Shown in pieces: positions 36,527 through 46,200 of a stretch of 64,000 nt of DNA. Each line of letters starts with the position of its first letter. Position 1 is the first letter of the stretch. Source of the DNA: Parabacteroides massiliensis (GTDB lineage: Bacteria; Bacteroidota; Bacteroidia; Bacteroidales; Tannerellaceae); assembly GCF_900155425.1 (NCBI RefSeq), contig NZ_LT700191.1, positions 1,697,198-1,761,197 of the forward strand. The letters run 5' to 3'. A program made the position numbers and the translations under genes. The notes beneath the pieces were generated by a model, which did not search any database, was not told the DNA's origin, and saw nothing but the letters and a program-made list of their open reading frames with translations.

Positions 36527-36539
36527 TATTTTAAATATC

Positions 36540-37865
36540 ATGTGTGGAATGAAAATATATAAATTTATGATACGATTGTTATTTGCCATAGGGATTGTCG
36601 CTGCTTTTATTTTTGGAGGGTGTACTCCTTCTGCCAAACAACAATTGGCTGAAACGATCTCCCAAGATATTTCGTTGAGTGTTGTTGATAGTATGGCACG
36701 AGCGACTATACGGGAAGGGTTTAATGCCGGTAGCGGATATTCTCAAATATGGGCTCGTGATATGAATACCTTTATTGAGGTGGCTTGTGAAGAGAATGAT
36801 ACGGAAGAGATCCGCAGTGCCATATTGCTCTTTTTTGCCTTGCAGCAATCGAACGGGGAGATGATTGACGGTTATGTGCTCAAGGAGGATTTTACTTGGT
36901 ATGATGACACGCCTTATTATTCCGAAGCAGCCCCGAAACATGTCGCATTCAAGAATACGGTGGAGACAGACCAGGAGACCTCTTTAATACAAATTGTCGG
37001 GAAGTATATACGTAAGACTGGCGATCGTTCCATCCTGGAAGAAGAAATTGCCGGACGAACAGTCAGCGAGCGTATAGAGGAGATGGTGAACTATCTGATG
37101 CGCGAACGTTTCGATGAGAAATACGGTTTGCTGTACGGAGCGATGACTGCTGATTGGGGCGATGTCCAACCAAACGATGATTTCGGTTGCGATATGAACG
37201 AACTCTCTCATGCAGCAATCGATGTGTACGATAATGCCATGTTTATTATTGCCTTGGACTATCTGGTAGAACTGTATCCGGAAGAGGCAGACAGGCAGAA
37301 GTGGCAACAGCAGCGTGAACGGATTGCCGGGAACGTGCGTAAACATTTGTGGGATGCCGATCGGCAAAAGTTTATTCCGCATGTGTATCTCGGAGAATCC
37401 CCGATACCTGCCGGCTTTGATGAAAATGCAATCCATTATCATGGAGGTACCGCCGTGGCGATAGAAGCCGGGTTGTTGTCGCATGAGGAGATTGCGGTAG
37501 TAAATGCTCAGATGCTTGAAAATGTCCGATTGTCCGGTATGCCCAGTATCGGCTTGACGCTTTATCCCGTATATCCACAAAATTTCTTTCATGGTTGGAT
37601 GGCTGAACCATATGTTTATCAGAATGGGGGAGATTGGACTTGGTTTGGTGGGCGTATGATTCAGCAACTGGTGGCTAACGGGTATGTAGAAGAAGCCTAT
37701 GCTGAAATTCGGCCGATGCTTGACCGGGTTATTCGTAACAAAGGGTTCTATGAATGGTATGGCAAGGGAAATATACCCAGTGGTTCAGGTAATTTTAAAG
37801 GCTCCGCAGGCGTGTTGGCAAAGGCGATTGCAATGTTGAAGCATTGGGCGGAAGAGAATAAGTGA
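36540..37865 (+). CDS. Helical-barrel lipoprotein, probable glycoside hydrolase of unassigned family
   Basis: A 441-residue lipoprotein with lipobox FIFGGCTPS (the better start may be the ATG at 36549). The remainder has repeated helix pairs with conserved turns, as in (alpha/alpha)6-barrel glycosidases: YSQIWARDMNTFIEVA near residue 65, ETDQETSLIQIVGKYI, GAMTADWGDV, DVYDNAMFIIALDYLVELYP, then YPVYPQNFFHGW, GGDWTWFGGRMIQQLV and GSGNFKGSAGVLAKAI near the end. The WxRD and GDWTWFGG motifs recall debranching-enzyme and GH63/GH94-like barrels. I cannot assign a family. The place after susCD suggests it acts on the imported glycan at the surface or in the periplasm. Confidence 0.7.
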   Translation: MCGMKIYKFMIRLLFAIGIVAAFIFGGCTPSAKQQLAETISQDISLSVVDSMARATIREGFNAGSGYSQIWARDMNTFIEVACEENDTEEIRSAILLFFALQQSNGEMIDGYVLKEDFTWYDDTPYYSEAAPKHVAFKNTVETDQETSLIQIVGKYIRKTGDRSILEEEIAGRTVSERIEEMVNYLMRERFDEKYGLLYGAMTADWGDVQPNDDFGCDMNELSHAAIDVYDNAMFIIALDYLVELYPEEADRQKWQQQRERIAGNVRKHLWDADRQKFIPHVYLGESPIPAGFDENAIHYHGGTAVAIEAGLLSHEEIAVVNAQMLENVRLSGMPSIGLTLYPVYPQNFFHGWMAEPYVYQNGGDWTWFGGRMIQQLVANGYVEEAYAEIRPMLDRVIRNKGFYEWYGKGNIPSGSGNFKGSAGVLAKAIAMLKHWAEENK

Positions 37866-37903
37866 TATTTTATCTTGCGTTTTTTTATTCAGTTGTTTTT
37901 TAG

Positions 37904-37911
37904 TAGATTTG
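37904..37911 (+). promoter_or_regulatory. -7 element before the AraC-family gene
   Basis: TAGATTTG fits TAnnTTTG and lies 24 bases before the start at 37936, inside a 70-base gap. It suggests the regulator has its own promoter. Confidence 0.45.
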
Positions 37912-37935
37912 TTCGGTCTACAAATGTAATACGTT

Positions 37936-38799
37936 ATGGAACATTCATCTGAACAATCGTTATGGGGAATGCTGGAAGGCATCACCGAGAATCTGAAGCA
38001 TAAACGGCTGGCGGATGTGTTTCGTTTTGTATCGTTCCGCCCGTTCGAGACGTTCGGGCCGCATAAACATCTGCGTATTGAGATCAATTATGTGAAGAAG
38101 GGCAATTGTATCCTGCATCTGGAGAACGAGAGCATCAGTTTCAGTGAGAACGAGATGATGGTGATTTGTTCCAACGTAGAGCATACTTTCGAGGCCGGAT
38201 CCGAAGATACGACCCTGATGCAGTTGGAGTTCCTGCCGGAAGTATTCTCCCGTTTCAATCCGGACGGACACGGACAGACGAAGGATTTGGCACCTGTCAC
38301 GATCTTTTCCGAAGAGAACCGGTTGATCAAGATTGTGAATAACGTCCGTATCATGCGTGCCGTGCAGCGTATTGTCAATGAGATGAACCAGAAGAGCAAA
38401 TACTACCAATATCTGGTTGTCATGTACTATGCCGAACTGCTGATCCTGATTTACCGTTACCTTGATGAGGCCTATCTTCCGATTTGTACAAACGATTCGT
38501 TGAAAAAGGCGATCTCCTATATCCGTTTGAACTACCGGTCCGATATCACGATCAGCGATGTCGCGTCACAAACCGGAGTCGGAGAACGGTACTTGCGCAA
38601 ACTATTCTCTCAGTACCTGAGCCTCTCTCCGTTGGACTACCTGAACCAAATCCGAATTAACAAAGCGATCGAACTGCTGCGGAACACGGAAATGTCCGTC
38701 AAGGAAGTCTGCTTTGCCTGTGGTTTTCAATCCCCTCAATACTTCTCCCGTATCTTCAAACAACAAATGGGCATCTCTCCGCGAGAAGTAACAAAATAG
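37936..38799 (+). CDS. AraC-family transcriptional regulator with cupin sensor domain
   Basis: A 287-residue regulator. Residues 20-130 form a cupin-like sensor (FGPHKHLRIEINYVKKGNCILHLENESISFSENEMMVI). The C-terminal 100 residues hold two helix-turn-helix units: ISDVASQTGVGERYLRKLFSQYLSLSPLDYLNQIRINKAIELL and VKEVCFACGFQSPQYFSRIFKQQMGISPREV. It probably binds a sugar or sugar acid and activates the catabolic genes that begin 136 bases downstream, and perhaps the transport genes upstream. It is unlike the one-piece hybrid two-component regulators common in such loci, since no kinase or periplasmic part is present. Confidence 0.92.
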   Translation: MEHSSEQSLWGMLEGITENLKHKRLADVFRFVSFRPFETFGPHKHLRIEINYVKKGNCILHLENESISFSENEMMVICSNVEHTFEAGSEDTTLMQLEFLPEVFSRFNPDGHGQTKDLAPVTIFSEENRLIKIVNNVRIMRAVQRIVNEMNQKSKYYQYLVVMYYAELLILIYRYLDEAYLPICTNDSLKKAISYIRLNYRSDITISDVASQTGVGERYLRKLFSQYLSLSPLDYLNQIRINKAIELLRNTEMSVKEVCFACGFQSPQYFSRIFKQQMGISPREVTK

Positions 38800-38892
38800 A
38801 CAGTGCCGTTTTCTCTACTTTTTCCCTTTTTCTGTTCCTCGTAGCATAAGCAACCAGGGGTGTTTATGCCGTATCTTCTTCTCTTCGGGCTT

Positions 38893-38900
38893 TATCTTTG
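38893..38900 (+). promoter_or_regulatory. -7 element of the catabolic operon
   Basis: TATCTTTG fits TAnnTTTG, 35 bases before the RraA-like gene. No good -33 element is visible, which would suit an activator-dependent promoter. Confidence 0.5.
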
Positions 38901-38935
38901 CTGGTAGAAAGACGAATTGTAAAAAGGAATTCACA

Positions 38936-39628
38936 ATGAAAGAATGGAAAGACGATAAAGCTCTGTTTGCTTTGATAAAAGATGAGCTTTACACCGCGGT
39001 GGTCGGTGATATTATGGATAAGATGGGTTATACCCGCCAGTTTTTGCCACCTCGTATCCGCCCGCTTCGTGACGACATGCTGGTTGCCGGACGTGCCATG
39101 ACGGTATTAGAGGCCGATGTGCTGGATGCCGGAAAGGATAAAGGGGTGAACCCTGTGTTGAAACGCTCTTTCGGTTTGATGCTTGAAGCGCTGGACGACC
39201 TGAAGGAAGACGAGGTATATGTTTGTTCCGGTTCTTCTCCTGCTTATGCTTTATGGGGCGAATTGATGAGCGCACGTGCGATCCAGTGTAAAGCTGCCGG
39301 GGCGGTTGTCAATGGCTACTCCCGCGATACAAAAGGAATTTTAGCATTGGATTTCCCTTGTTTCTCCTATGGCCCTTATGCTCAGGACCAAGCACCGCGT
39401 GGAAAGGTGATCGACTACCGTGTGCCTATCGAGATGGAGGGCGTACGGATCAATGACGGGGATATCCTGGTCGGCGACATCGACGGCGTATGTGTCGTGC
39501 CCCGTGAGATCGAGGAAGAAGTGTTTACCCGCGCCTTGGAGAAAGCCCGTGGCGAACGGATGGTTTTGAAGAAGATACAGGAAGGGATGAAAGCCCGCGA
39601 TGCTTTCGATAAATACGGAATTATGTGA
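38936..39628 (+). CDS. RraA-family / HMG-CHA-type aldolase-like protein
   Basis: A 230-residue protein of the RraA/4-hydroxy-4-methyl-2-oxoglutarate aldolase superfamily. The core motifs are VVGDIMDKMGYTRQFLPPRIRPL, AGRAMTV, WGELMSARAIQCKAAGAVVNGYSRDTKGI with the Arg-Asp pair of the active site, and VRINDGDILVGDIDGVCVVP. Many members are class II aldolases that release pyruvate from 4-hydroxy-2-keto acids; others (true RraA) only bind RNase E. The context, directly before an acid-sugar dehydratase and a dehydrogenase, favours an aldolase acting on a 2-keto-3-deoxy sugar acid. The activity is inferred, not shown. Confidence 0.85.
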   Translation: MKEWKDDKALFALIKDELYTAVVGDIMDKMGYTRQFLPPRIRPLRDDMLVAGRAMTVLEADVLDAGKDKGVNPVLKRSFGLMLEALDDLKEDEVYVCSGSSPAYALWGELMSARAIQCKAAGAVVNGYSRDTKGILALDFPCFSYGPYAQDQAPRGKVIDYRVPIEMEGVRINDGDILVGDIDGVCVVPREIEEEVFTRALEKARGERMVLKKIQEGMKARDAFDKYGIM

Positions 39629-39657
39629 AATATGATAAAAAGGTAGGAGACAACATA

Positions 39658-40827
39658 ATGAAAATTACAGACGTAAAAGTATGGTTGGTCCAGGGCATCA
39701 AATACAACTGGACATTACTGAAGATATATACCGACGAAGGCTATACCGGCGTAGGCGAAGCTACCAACTGGCCTGGCAGCCCGATCGTTTTCGAAGCCGC
39801 CAAGCATGTCGGACAGCGCATCATCGGCCTCGACCCGATGAAGACCGATTTTATCTGGACGAAGCTCTACCGCGACCTGAACTGGATCGGCCCGTACGGA
39901 GCCAGCCTGTGTGCGATCAGCGGCATTGACATGGCGTTGCTTGACTTGAAAGCAAAGGTATTGGGCGTTCCTTGCTACGAATTGTTGGGCGGAGCTTACC
40001 GGAAAGATATCCTGCTCTATGCCAACTATTGGTTTACCGGCGGAGGACACAACGAAGCGGATTATGCCGCCCAGGCACGCCGTGTCATGGACGCCGGTTT
40101 TACGGGGCTGAAGTTCGACCCCTTCGCCCACACGAACTATTTCTATGGTGAAGACCTCGCTTCTAACCTAACCCTGACGGCGGAACAGCAGGACTTGGCG
40201 TTCAACGTCTCCAAAGCCGTACGCGAGGCTGTCGGTCCTGAATGCGATATCATGATCGAAACGCATGCTATGCTGAACTACCGGATTGCCGTCAAGATGG
40301 CGGAGCGGCTGGCAAAGCTCGATATCACCTGGTATGAAGAACCGGCAGGCCCGGAAAGTTCGCAGACGCTCCGTGCCATGCGCGAACGCATCCCGTCGGA
40401 TGTCGCTATCTGTGTAGGTGAGCGCCATTACACCCGTTTTGGTATCCGTTCGCTGCTGGAAAAGCATGTGTGCGACGTGATCATGCCCGATATCACCCGT
40501 TGTGGCGGACCGTCAGAGATGAAACGGATGGCTACGATGGCGGAAGCCTACAACGTCTTGATCGCCCCGCATAACCCGAACGGTCCTCTTTCGACACTTG
40601 CTTCTTCACATGTTTGTGCCGCAATCCCGAACTTCTTCCGTCAGGAGTTTATGTTCAACGATGTTCCCTGGCGCGACACGGTGATCGACCATCCGATAGC
40701 CGAGATGGTCTATGACGGTCATCTGTACTTGTCCGACCGTCCCGGTTTGGGCGTGGATCTTGTTGAGGAAGAGATAGAAAAACACCCCGGCATCACGACG
40801 GATGCTCCCGATAACTTTTATATCTGA
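39658..40827 (+). CDS. Enolase-superfamily acid-sugar dehydratase (mandelate racemase subgroup)
   Basis: A 389-residue enzyme with the capping domain and a TIM barrel. Active-site pieces are K152 in GLKFDPF, E201-T-H203 in MIETHAML, E227/E228 in WYEEP, E255 in VGERHY, D278 in MPDITR and H305 in IAPHNPNGP: metal ligands plus a His-Asp dyad and a second His as in galactonate/gluconate-type dehydratases. Such enzymes convert an aldonate to its 2-keto-3-deoxy form. The exact aldonate is unknown. The start at 39658 has an AGGAGA ribosome site seven bases upstream; an overlapping GTG at 39625 is rejected. It lies in a tight operon with an aldolase-like gene and a dehydrogenase. Confidence 0.9.
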   Translation: MKITDVKVWLVQGIKYNWTLLKIYTDEGYTGVGEATNWPGSPIVFEAAKHVGQRIIGLDPMKTDFIWTKLYRDLNWIGPYGASLCAISGIDMALLDLKAKVLGVPCYELLGGAYRKDILLYANYWFTGGGHNEADYAAQARRVMDAGFTGLKFDPFAHTNYFYGEDLASNLTLTAEQQDLAFNVSKAVREAVGPECDIMIETHAMLNYRIAVKMAERLAKLDITWYEEPAGPESSQTLRAMRERIPSDVAICVGERHYTRFGIRSLLEKHVCDVIMPDITRCGGPSEMKRMATMAEAYNVLIAPHNPNGPLSTLASSHVCAAIPNFFRQEFMFNDVPWRDTVIDHPIAEMVYDGHLYLSDRPGLGVDLVEEEIEKHPGITTDAPDNFYI

Positions 40828-40832
40828 TCCGT

Positions 40833-41624
40833 ATGAGTTTTGCACTCGATTATAAAGATAAGGTAGTCCTGGTCACCGGAGTCTCCTCCGGGATCGGGCT
40901 GGGTGTCGCAAAGGAATTCGCACGGGCGGGTGCGAATGTGGCAGGTTGTTCGCGTAAATCTCCGGACGATGCGAGCGTACAGGCTTTCCGGGAGGCGGTA
41001 GAGTCTGAAGGCGTACGCTCGTTCTACAGGCAGGCAGATGTGACGGATGTGGAGGATTTGAAAGGCTTCGTCGAAGGTACGGTCGGAACTTTCGGACGTT
41101 TGGATGTGGTTGTCTCCAATGCCGGCATGAACGTGTTCGAGGGAGCCGAAGGTTGCACGGAAGAACGTTGGCATTACAATCTCGATCTGAACCTGGCATC
41201 TCACTGGCGTCTGGCTAAACTCTGTAAACCTCATTTAGAGAAGAGCGGCGAAGGCGTCCTGCTCCTGATGACTTCCAACCATGCTTTCAGTTCCATCCCC
41301 GGATGTTTCCCTTACAACGTGACGAAGACGGCTATCACCGGTCTGGTGCGCAGCCTGGCGATCGAGTGGGGACCGGCTGTCCGTACGGTGGGGGTAGCTC
41401 CCGGATTTATCGATACGGCGGGCAACGATACTTGGTTTGACTCGTTCCCTGATCCCGAAGCGGAACGCCGGCGGACGATCAATCTGCATCCGGTCAAACG
41501 GATCGGGACGGTCGAAGAGGTAGGGGCATTATGTGTTTATCTTGCTTCTCCATATGCACGATTTATCTGCGGGACGACGATCCTGATGGACGGCGGACGT
41601 TCGGCGTTGATGCAGGATGAATAA
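40833..41624 (+). CDS. Short-chain dehydrogenase/reductase
   Basis: A 263-residue classical SDR. The coenzyme motif is TGVSSGIGLGVAKEF near residues 14-28, NAG follows in VVSNAGMN, and the catalytic set is S148 in LMTSN with Y161 and K165 in FPYNVTK. The C-terminal ICGTTILMDGG is typical. Family members oxidise sugars to lactones or reduce keto acids. Five bases separate it from the dehydratase gene. In this operon it is best placed as the sugar (or sugar-acid) dehydrogenase that feeds the dehydratase; NAD versus NADP use cannot be told with certainty. Confidence 0.9.
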   Translation: MSFALDYKDKVVLVTGVSSGIGLGVAKEFARAGANVAGCSRKSPDDASVQAFREAVESEGVRSFYRQADVTDVEDLKGFVEGTVGTFGRLDVVVSNAGMNVFEGAEGCTEERWHYNLDLNLASHWRLAKLCKPHLEKSGEGVLLLMTSNHAFSSIPGCFPYNVTKTAITGLVRSLAIEWGPAVRTVGVAPGFIDTAGNDTWFDSFPDPEAERRRTINLHPVKRIGTVEEVGALCVYLASPYARFICGTTILMDGGRSALMQDE

Positions 41625-41651
41625 TACACCGAATAAGAACAAACAGATACC

Positions 41652-43205
41652 ATGAACACAATCGATCTTATAATCTTTATAGCCTATTGCCTCTTGATTC
41701 TCTGTGTCGGCCTTTTTGTTTCGCGAGGCAAGAAGGGGAATGAACGGGATGCCGGCGATTATTTTCTGGCAGGGCGTGGACTTGCCTGGTGGGCGATAGG
41801 CGCTTCTATCATTGCTTCCAACATCTCGGCCGAACAGTTTGTCGGCATGTCTGGTTCCGGTTATGCCATTGGGCTGGCGATGGCGACCTACGAATGGATC
41901 GCTGCACTCGGACTGATCATCGTGGCGAAGTTTTTTATCCCCATCTTTTTAGAGAAAAAGATATTCACGATGCCTCAGTTTCTGGAAGAGCGTTTCGATA
42001 AACGGGTAAAGACGGTGATGGCCATTTTTTGGCTGGCTGTTTTCATTTTTATCAATCTTACCTCCATTCTGTATTTGGGAGCTTTGACAATCGAAAAGGT
42101 GATGGGAATCCCGATGCTTTATGGTATAATCGGACTGGCAGCCTTTGCCGGTATCTATTCGATTTACGGAGGACTGAAAGCGGTGGCGCTGACGGATGTG
42201 ATCCAAGTCGTGTTCTTAGTTGGTGGCGGATTGGTCACGACCTATATCGCCCTGAACCTATTGGGGGAAGGTCACGGTGTGTTCCAAGGAATGGTCAACC
42301 TTTATGGTGAGGCGACTGATAAATTTCACCTGATCCTCGACAAGTCACATCCCAGTTATAAAGATCTGCCGGGTATTTCCGTGATCCTCGGTGGCCTCTG
42401 GGTGGCAAACCTCTATTATTGGGGGTGCAACCAGTATATTATCCAACGTGCGTTGGCAGCCAAGTCGGTCCGGGAGGCGCAGAACGGGATGCTTTTTGCC
42501 GGCTTCATCAAACTGTTTATCCCGCTGTTAGTTGTGATACCTGGAATTGCTGCCTTTGCATTGGAAGCACCATTGGCAAAGTCGGATGAGGCCTATCCGT
42601 GGCTGCTCAGTAACCTTCTTCCAGTAGGGGTAAAAGGAGTGGCTTTTGCTGCCTTGACTGCCGCGATCGTCAGTTCGCTTGCTTCGATGATGAACAGTAT
42701 CTCCACGATCTTTACGATGGATATCTATCGTTTTTATTTTCGAAAGGAGGCGGGACAGAAAGAATTGGTCCGTACCGGGCGTTGGGCGAGTTTCGGCTCG
42801 TTGCTGATAGCCGTGCTGATCGCCCCGATGTTGTCGGGATTGGACCAGGCTTTCCATTATATCCAGGAGTTTACGGGGTTTGTCAGCCCGGGTGCCTTGT
42901 CGATATTCCTGGCCGGTTTCTTCTATAAGCGGGCAACGGCAAACGGGGCGCTGGCGGCGGCATTGGGATCGTTCGTCTTCTCCTTCGGCTTGAAATTCTT
43001 CTTCCCCGAACTTCCTTGGATGGACCGCATGGGGCTTGTGTTCCTGATATGCTGTGCGCTCATTGTCGTATTTGGGAAAAAGAATCAGCCCGTCAATGCC
43101 TATACGCTGCATGACCCGGCTTTGTTCCATACCGGCCGGATGTTCAATGTAATGTCAGTAGCCATACTGGTAATATTAATAGGCTTTTACTACTTTTGGT
43201 GGTAA
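41652..43205 (+). CDS. Sodium/solute symporter (SSS family)
   Basis: A 517-residue inner-membrane symporter with about 13-14 hydrophobic segments. The SSS signature is visible in FFLAGRGLAWWAIGASIIASNISAEQFVGMSGSGYAIG (near residues 37-75) and in GISVILGGLWVANLYYWGCNQYIIQRALAAKSVREAQNGMLFAGFIKL, as in sodium/glucose and sodium/galactose transporters (vSGLT, SGLT). It probably carries the freed mono- or disaccharide, or the acid, across the inner membrane, linking periplasmic glycosidases to the cytosolic enzymes encoded before it. Confidence 0.93.
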   Translation: MNTIDLIIFIAYCLLILCVGLFVSRGKKGNERDAGDYFLAGRGLAWWAIGASIIASNISAEQFVGMSGSGYAIGLAMATYEWIAALGLIIVAKFFIPIFLEKKIFTMPQFLEERFDKRVKTVMAIFWLAVFIFINLTSILYLGALTIEKVMGIPMLYGIIGLAAFAGIYSIYGGLKAVALTDVIQVVFLVGGGLVTTYIALNLLGEGHGVFQGMVNLYGEATDKFHLILDKSHPSYKDLPGISVILGGLWVANLYYWGCNQYIIQRALAAKSVREAQNGMLFAGFIKLFIPLLVVIPGIAAFALEAPLAKSDEAYPWLLSNLLPVGVKGVAFAALTAAIVSSLASMMNSISTIFTMDIYRFYFRKEAGQKELVRTGRWASFGSLLIAVLIAPMLSGLDQAFHYIQEFTGFVSPGALSIFLAGFFYKRATANGALAAALGSFVFSFGLKFFFPELPWMDRMGLVFLICCALIVVFGKKNQPVNAYTLHDPALFHTGRMFNVMSVAILVILIGFYYFWW

Positions 43206-43217
43206 ATTGATGCACAC

Positions 43218-43231
43218 GTAATCCGTGCCTA
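43218..43231 (+). repeat. Repeat GTAATCCGTGCCTA, upstream copy
   Basis: Fourteen bases identical to 46280-46293. It lies 11 bases before the GH2 start and is followed by an AT-rich tail like the downstream copy. The two copies bracket the GH2 gene as direct repeats. Confidence 0.65.
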
Positions 43232-43241
43232 AAATATAAAT

Positions 43242-46200
43242 ATGCAAATGAAACAGATAAAGACAATACTATTCGCTTTCGGTTGCAGCTTCCTGCTGTC
43301 TGGTACGAAAGCATTCGCACAAGTAGAGAGGCTTCCTGATGAAGCGTCCTATCCGGTCTTACAGAAATTGGCCGGTGTCGAGTCGCCTGCCGTTTTGTTG
43401 AGTGGGACGTGGCAGTTCCGGTATTCCCCGGATAGCAAGTGGAACAAGATACAGGTTCCCGGCGAGCCTGCCATGCAGGGTTATGCCATCGAACATGACA
43501 AACCGTTCACCTACCGGAAGTCGTTTACCGTTCCGGCCGATTATGCCGGTAAACATACAATCTTGCGTTTCGACGGCGTCTACAGCCATGCCCGCCTGTT
43601 TGTGAACGGCACGTTCGTCCGCGAACATCATGGCGGCTTTACCCGTTGGGAGACGGATATCACCTCTTTTGTCCGTCCCGGAAAGAAAAACGAGATACGC
43701 CTCGAAGTGACGGACCGCTTGGACGATATCTCGTATGCCTCCGGTTATGCTCACCATCCGGTCGGAGGAATCCTGCGCGATGTGACTTTATTCGCATTGC
43801 CCGAAACTTGCCTGTATGACTTCTATGCCGAAACGCATTTGGATGCCGCCTACAAGGATGCAGTCTTGGAGATCGCTTACAAAGTCCCGGTTGCCGGAAG
43901 TACGGAAGTCGCCTATACGCTGACCGACCCGTCAGGCAAACACTATCCGTTAGCGCAATCCCGGTTCTCCCTGAAAGAGGGCGGGAATACGAATGAACTG
44001 TCCGTCAAGAATCCGTTGAAGTGGGATGCCGAACACCCGAACCTCTATACACTGACCGTCACCCTCAGCAAGGACGGAAAGGAGATCGGCCGTTTCGACC
44101 GCCGTATCGGTTTCCGTGACGTGAAGATAGAGAAAGACCGCATGTTGGTGAACGGCATGCCGGTGAAGCTGCGTGGAGCCTGCCGGCATGATATCCACCC
44201 GACATTGGGCCGCACGACAACTGCCGAACTGGACAGCCTCGATGTGATCCTCTTCAAACGTTCCAATATGAACTTTGTCCGTACCTCGCATTATCCTCCT
44301 ACGGAACGTTTCTTAGAGTATTGCGACCACTACGGCATCTATGTGGAGAGCGAGACGGCCGTCTGCTTCGTCGATACCTACCGGCAGAAGAACTATGCGC
44401 CGGGTAAAACGCAGGACAGTGCCGAGTTCACGCCTCGCTATCTCTCGCAATGTCGCGAGATGGTGAAGTCGTTCCGTTCCCATCCCTCCATATTGTTCTG
44501 GTCGATCGGTAACGAAAGCGTGTACGGTGCGAACTTCCAGCAATGCTGGGATTGGGTGAAGGCGACAGACAAGACTCGTCCGGTTATATTCAGCTATCCC
44601 GGATCGGTCGGCGAGAAGAAGCCGATCTATGACATTCTGAGCATGCATTACCAGGATGTAAACGGAAACCTGAACCAATGGAATCGTTCTACCCGTGGTT
44701 TCCAGGGAGAAGGAATACCTGCCCTGTTCGACGAATGGGCGCATCCGGCGTGCTACACTTACGCTACCTTGCAGGAAGATCCGAATATCCGTGAGTTTTG
44801 GGGGCATTCGATCGAAAAGATGTGGAGTGGCCTCTTTGATGCTCCCGGTGGTTTGGGCGGTGCTATCTGGGGATATGTGGATGAAACATTTATGTTGCCC
44901 GAACCGAAGGTCGGGACTGCTTTCTGGAAAGAGTTTGCCCGTACCGCTAAACCGGAAGGCTATCAGGGCAAATGTGTCGGCTACGGAGAGTGGGGGATCG
45001 TGGATGTCTGGCGTCGTGAGAAACCGGAGTTTTGGGCTACCAAGAAAGCCTATTCACCGGTCCGCCTGATGACGACCGAGGTAGCATCTTTTCTGCCCGG
45101 ACAGCGTTTGTTGCTTCCGGTGTATAACCGCTTCGACCATACAGACCTGGACGAGATCAAGATACGTTATACCTACAAGGGAGTGGAAAAAGAACTTTCC
45201 GCCCCTTCCATCGCACCCCACCAAAAGGGATTGTTGGTAATCCCTGCCGAGGCTTGGGAGAAGGGCGAACCGTTGTCAGTCCGTTTCTATACGGCTACAG
45301 GAGAGCTATTGGATGCTGAACAGGTTTCTTTGGGCTGTGATAACCATATTTACCTCACCGATTCGAAATCGTCTCCGGCAAACGGTGTGTTGCGGGTAGA
45401 AGAAACCGCCGATATGATTACGGTTAAAGGAAACGGTTTCGAGATACCCTTCTCCAAAGAAACCGGTCTGATCTGCAATGCGACTTCCAAAGGGCAGGTT
45501 ATCATCGAGAAAGGCCCGTTCCTCCATCTCGACATCAACTTGAATCATCTGACCGGTGCCGAAGTACGTAAGAGTGCGCAGAAGTTCCTGACCTCCGATA
45601 GTGACTGGAAGAAACGAGGCTTGACTTATACCCGTAAAGAGGATGTGGTCGAAGTCGCTCTTTCCGGTTCCTACAAGGATGTGCAAACGGATATACTGAT
45701 CCGGATCTCCGCTGGTGGTGAAATGAATGTCAGCTATATGGTTGTAGGCCAGCCGAACGGATACCTGCGTGAGACGGGCCTGTCTTTCTACTTGCCCGAA
45801 CGCTTGGACTATCTGCAGTGGGAGCGTAAAGGTATGTGGAGTTGTTATCCCGAAGACGCTTTTGCCGGGAACACGGGTGAAACTACCCTCTATAACCCGA
45901 AGCCTGTACAATATGGTGAAAACCCCGATCAACCTTGGTCGTCCGATACGCACAACTATTACTATTGGGCGGATGCCGGCGCAAATTGTACCCGTCCGTT
46001 GACCCAAATGGCAAAGGGCATGAAGGAGAACATCTATCGCTATACCCTTTCCGCTACAGGCGAGAAAGCAGGGCTTACGGTTTGCTCGCCAGACGCATCC
46101 TTGGCTTGCCGTGCTTCCAAAAGAGGAGACGGGCAGTTGATGCTTTACATTAATAATCGTTGGGATTACCCGGAGATTGCCTGGGGCAACTATTGCAAGA

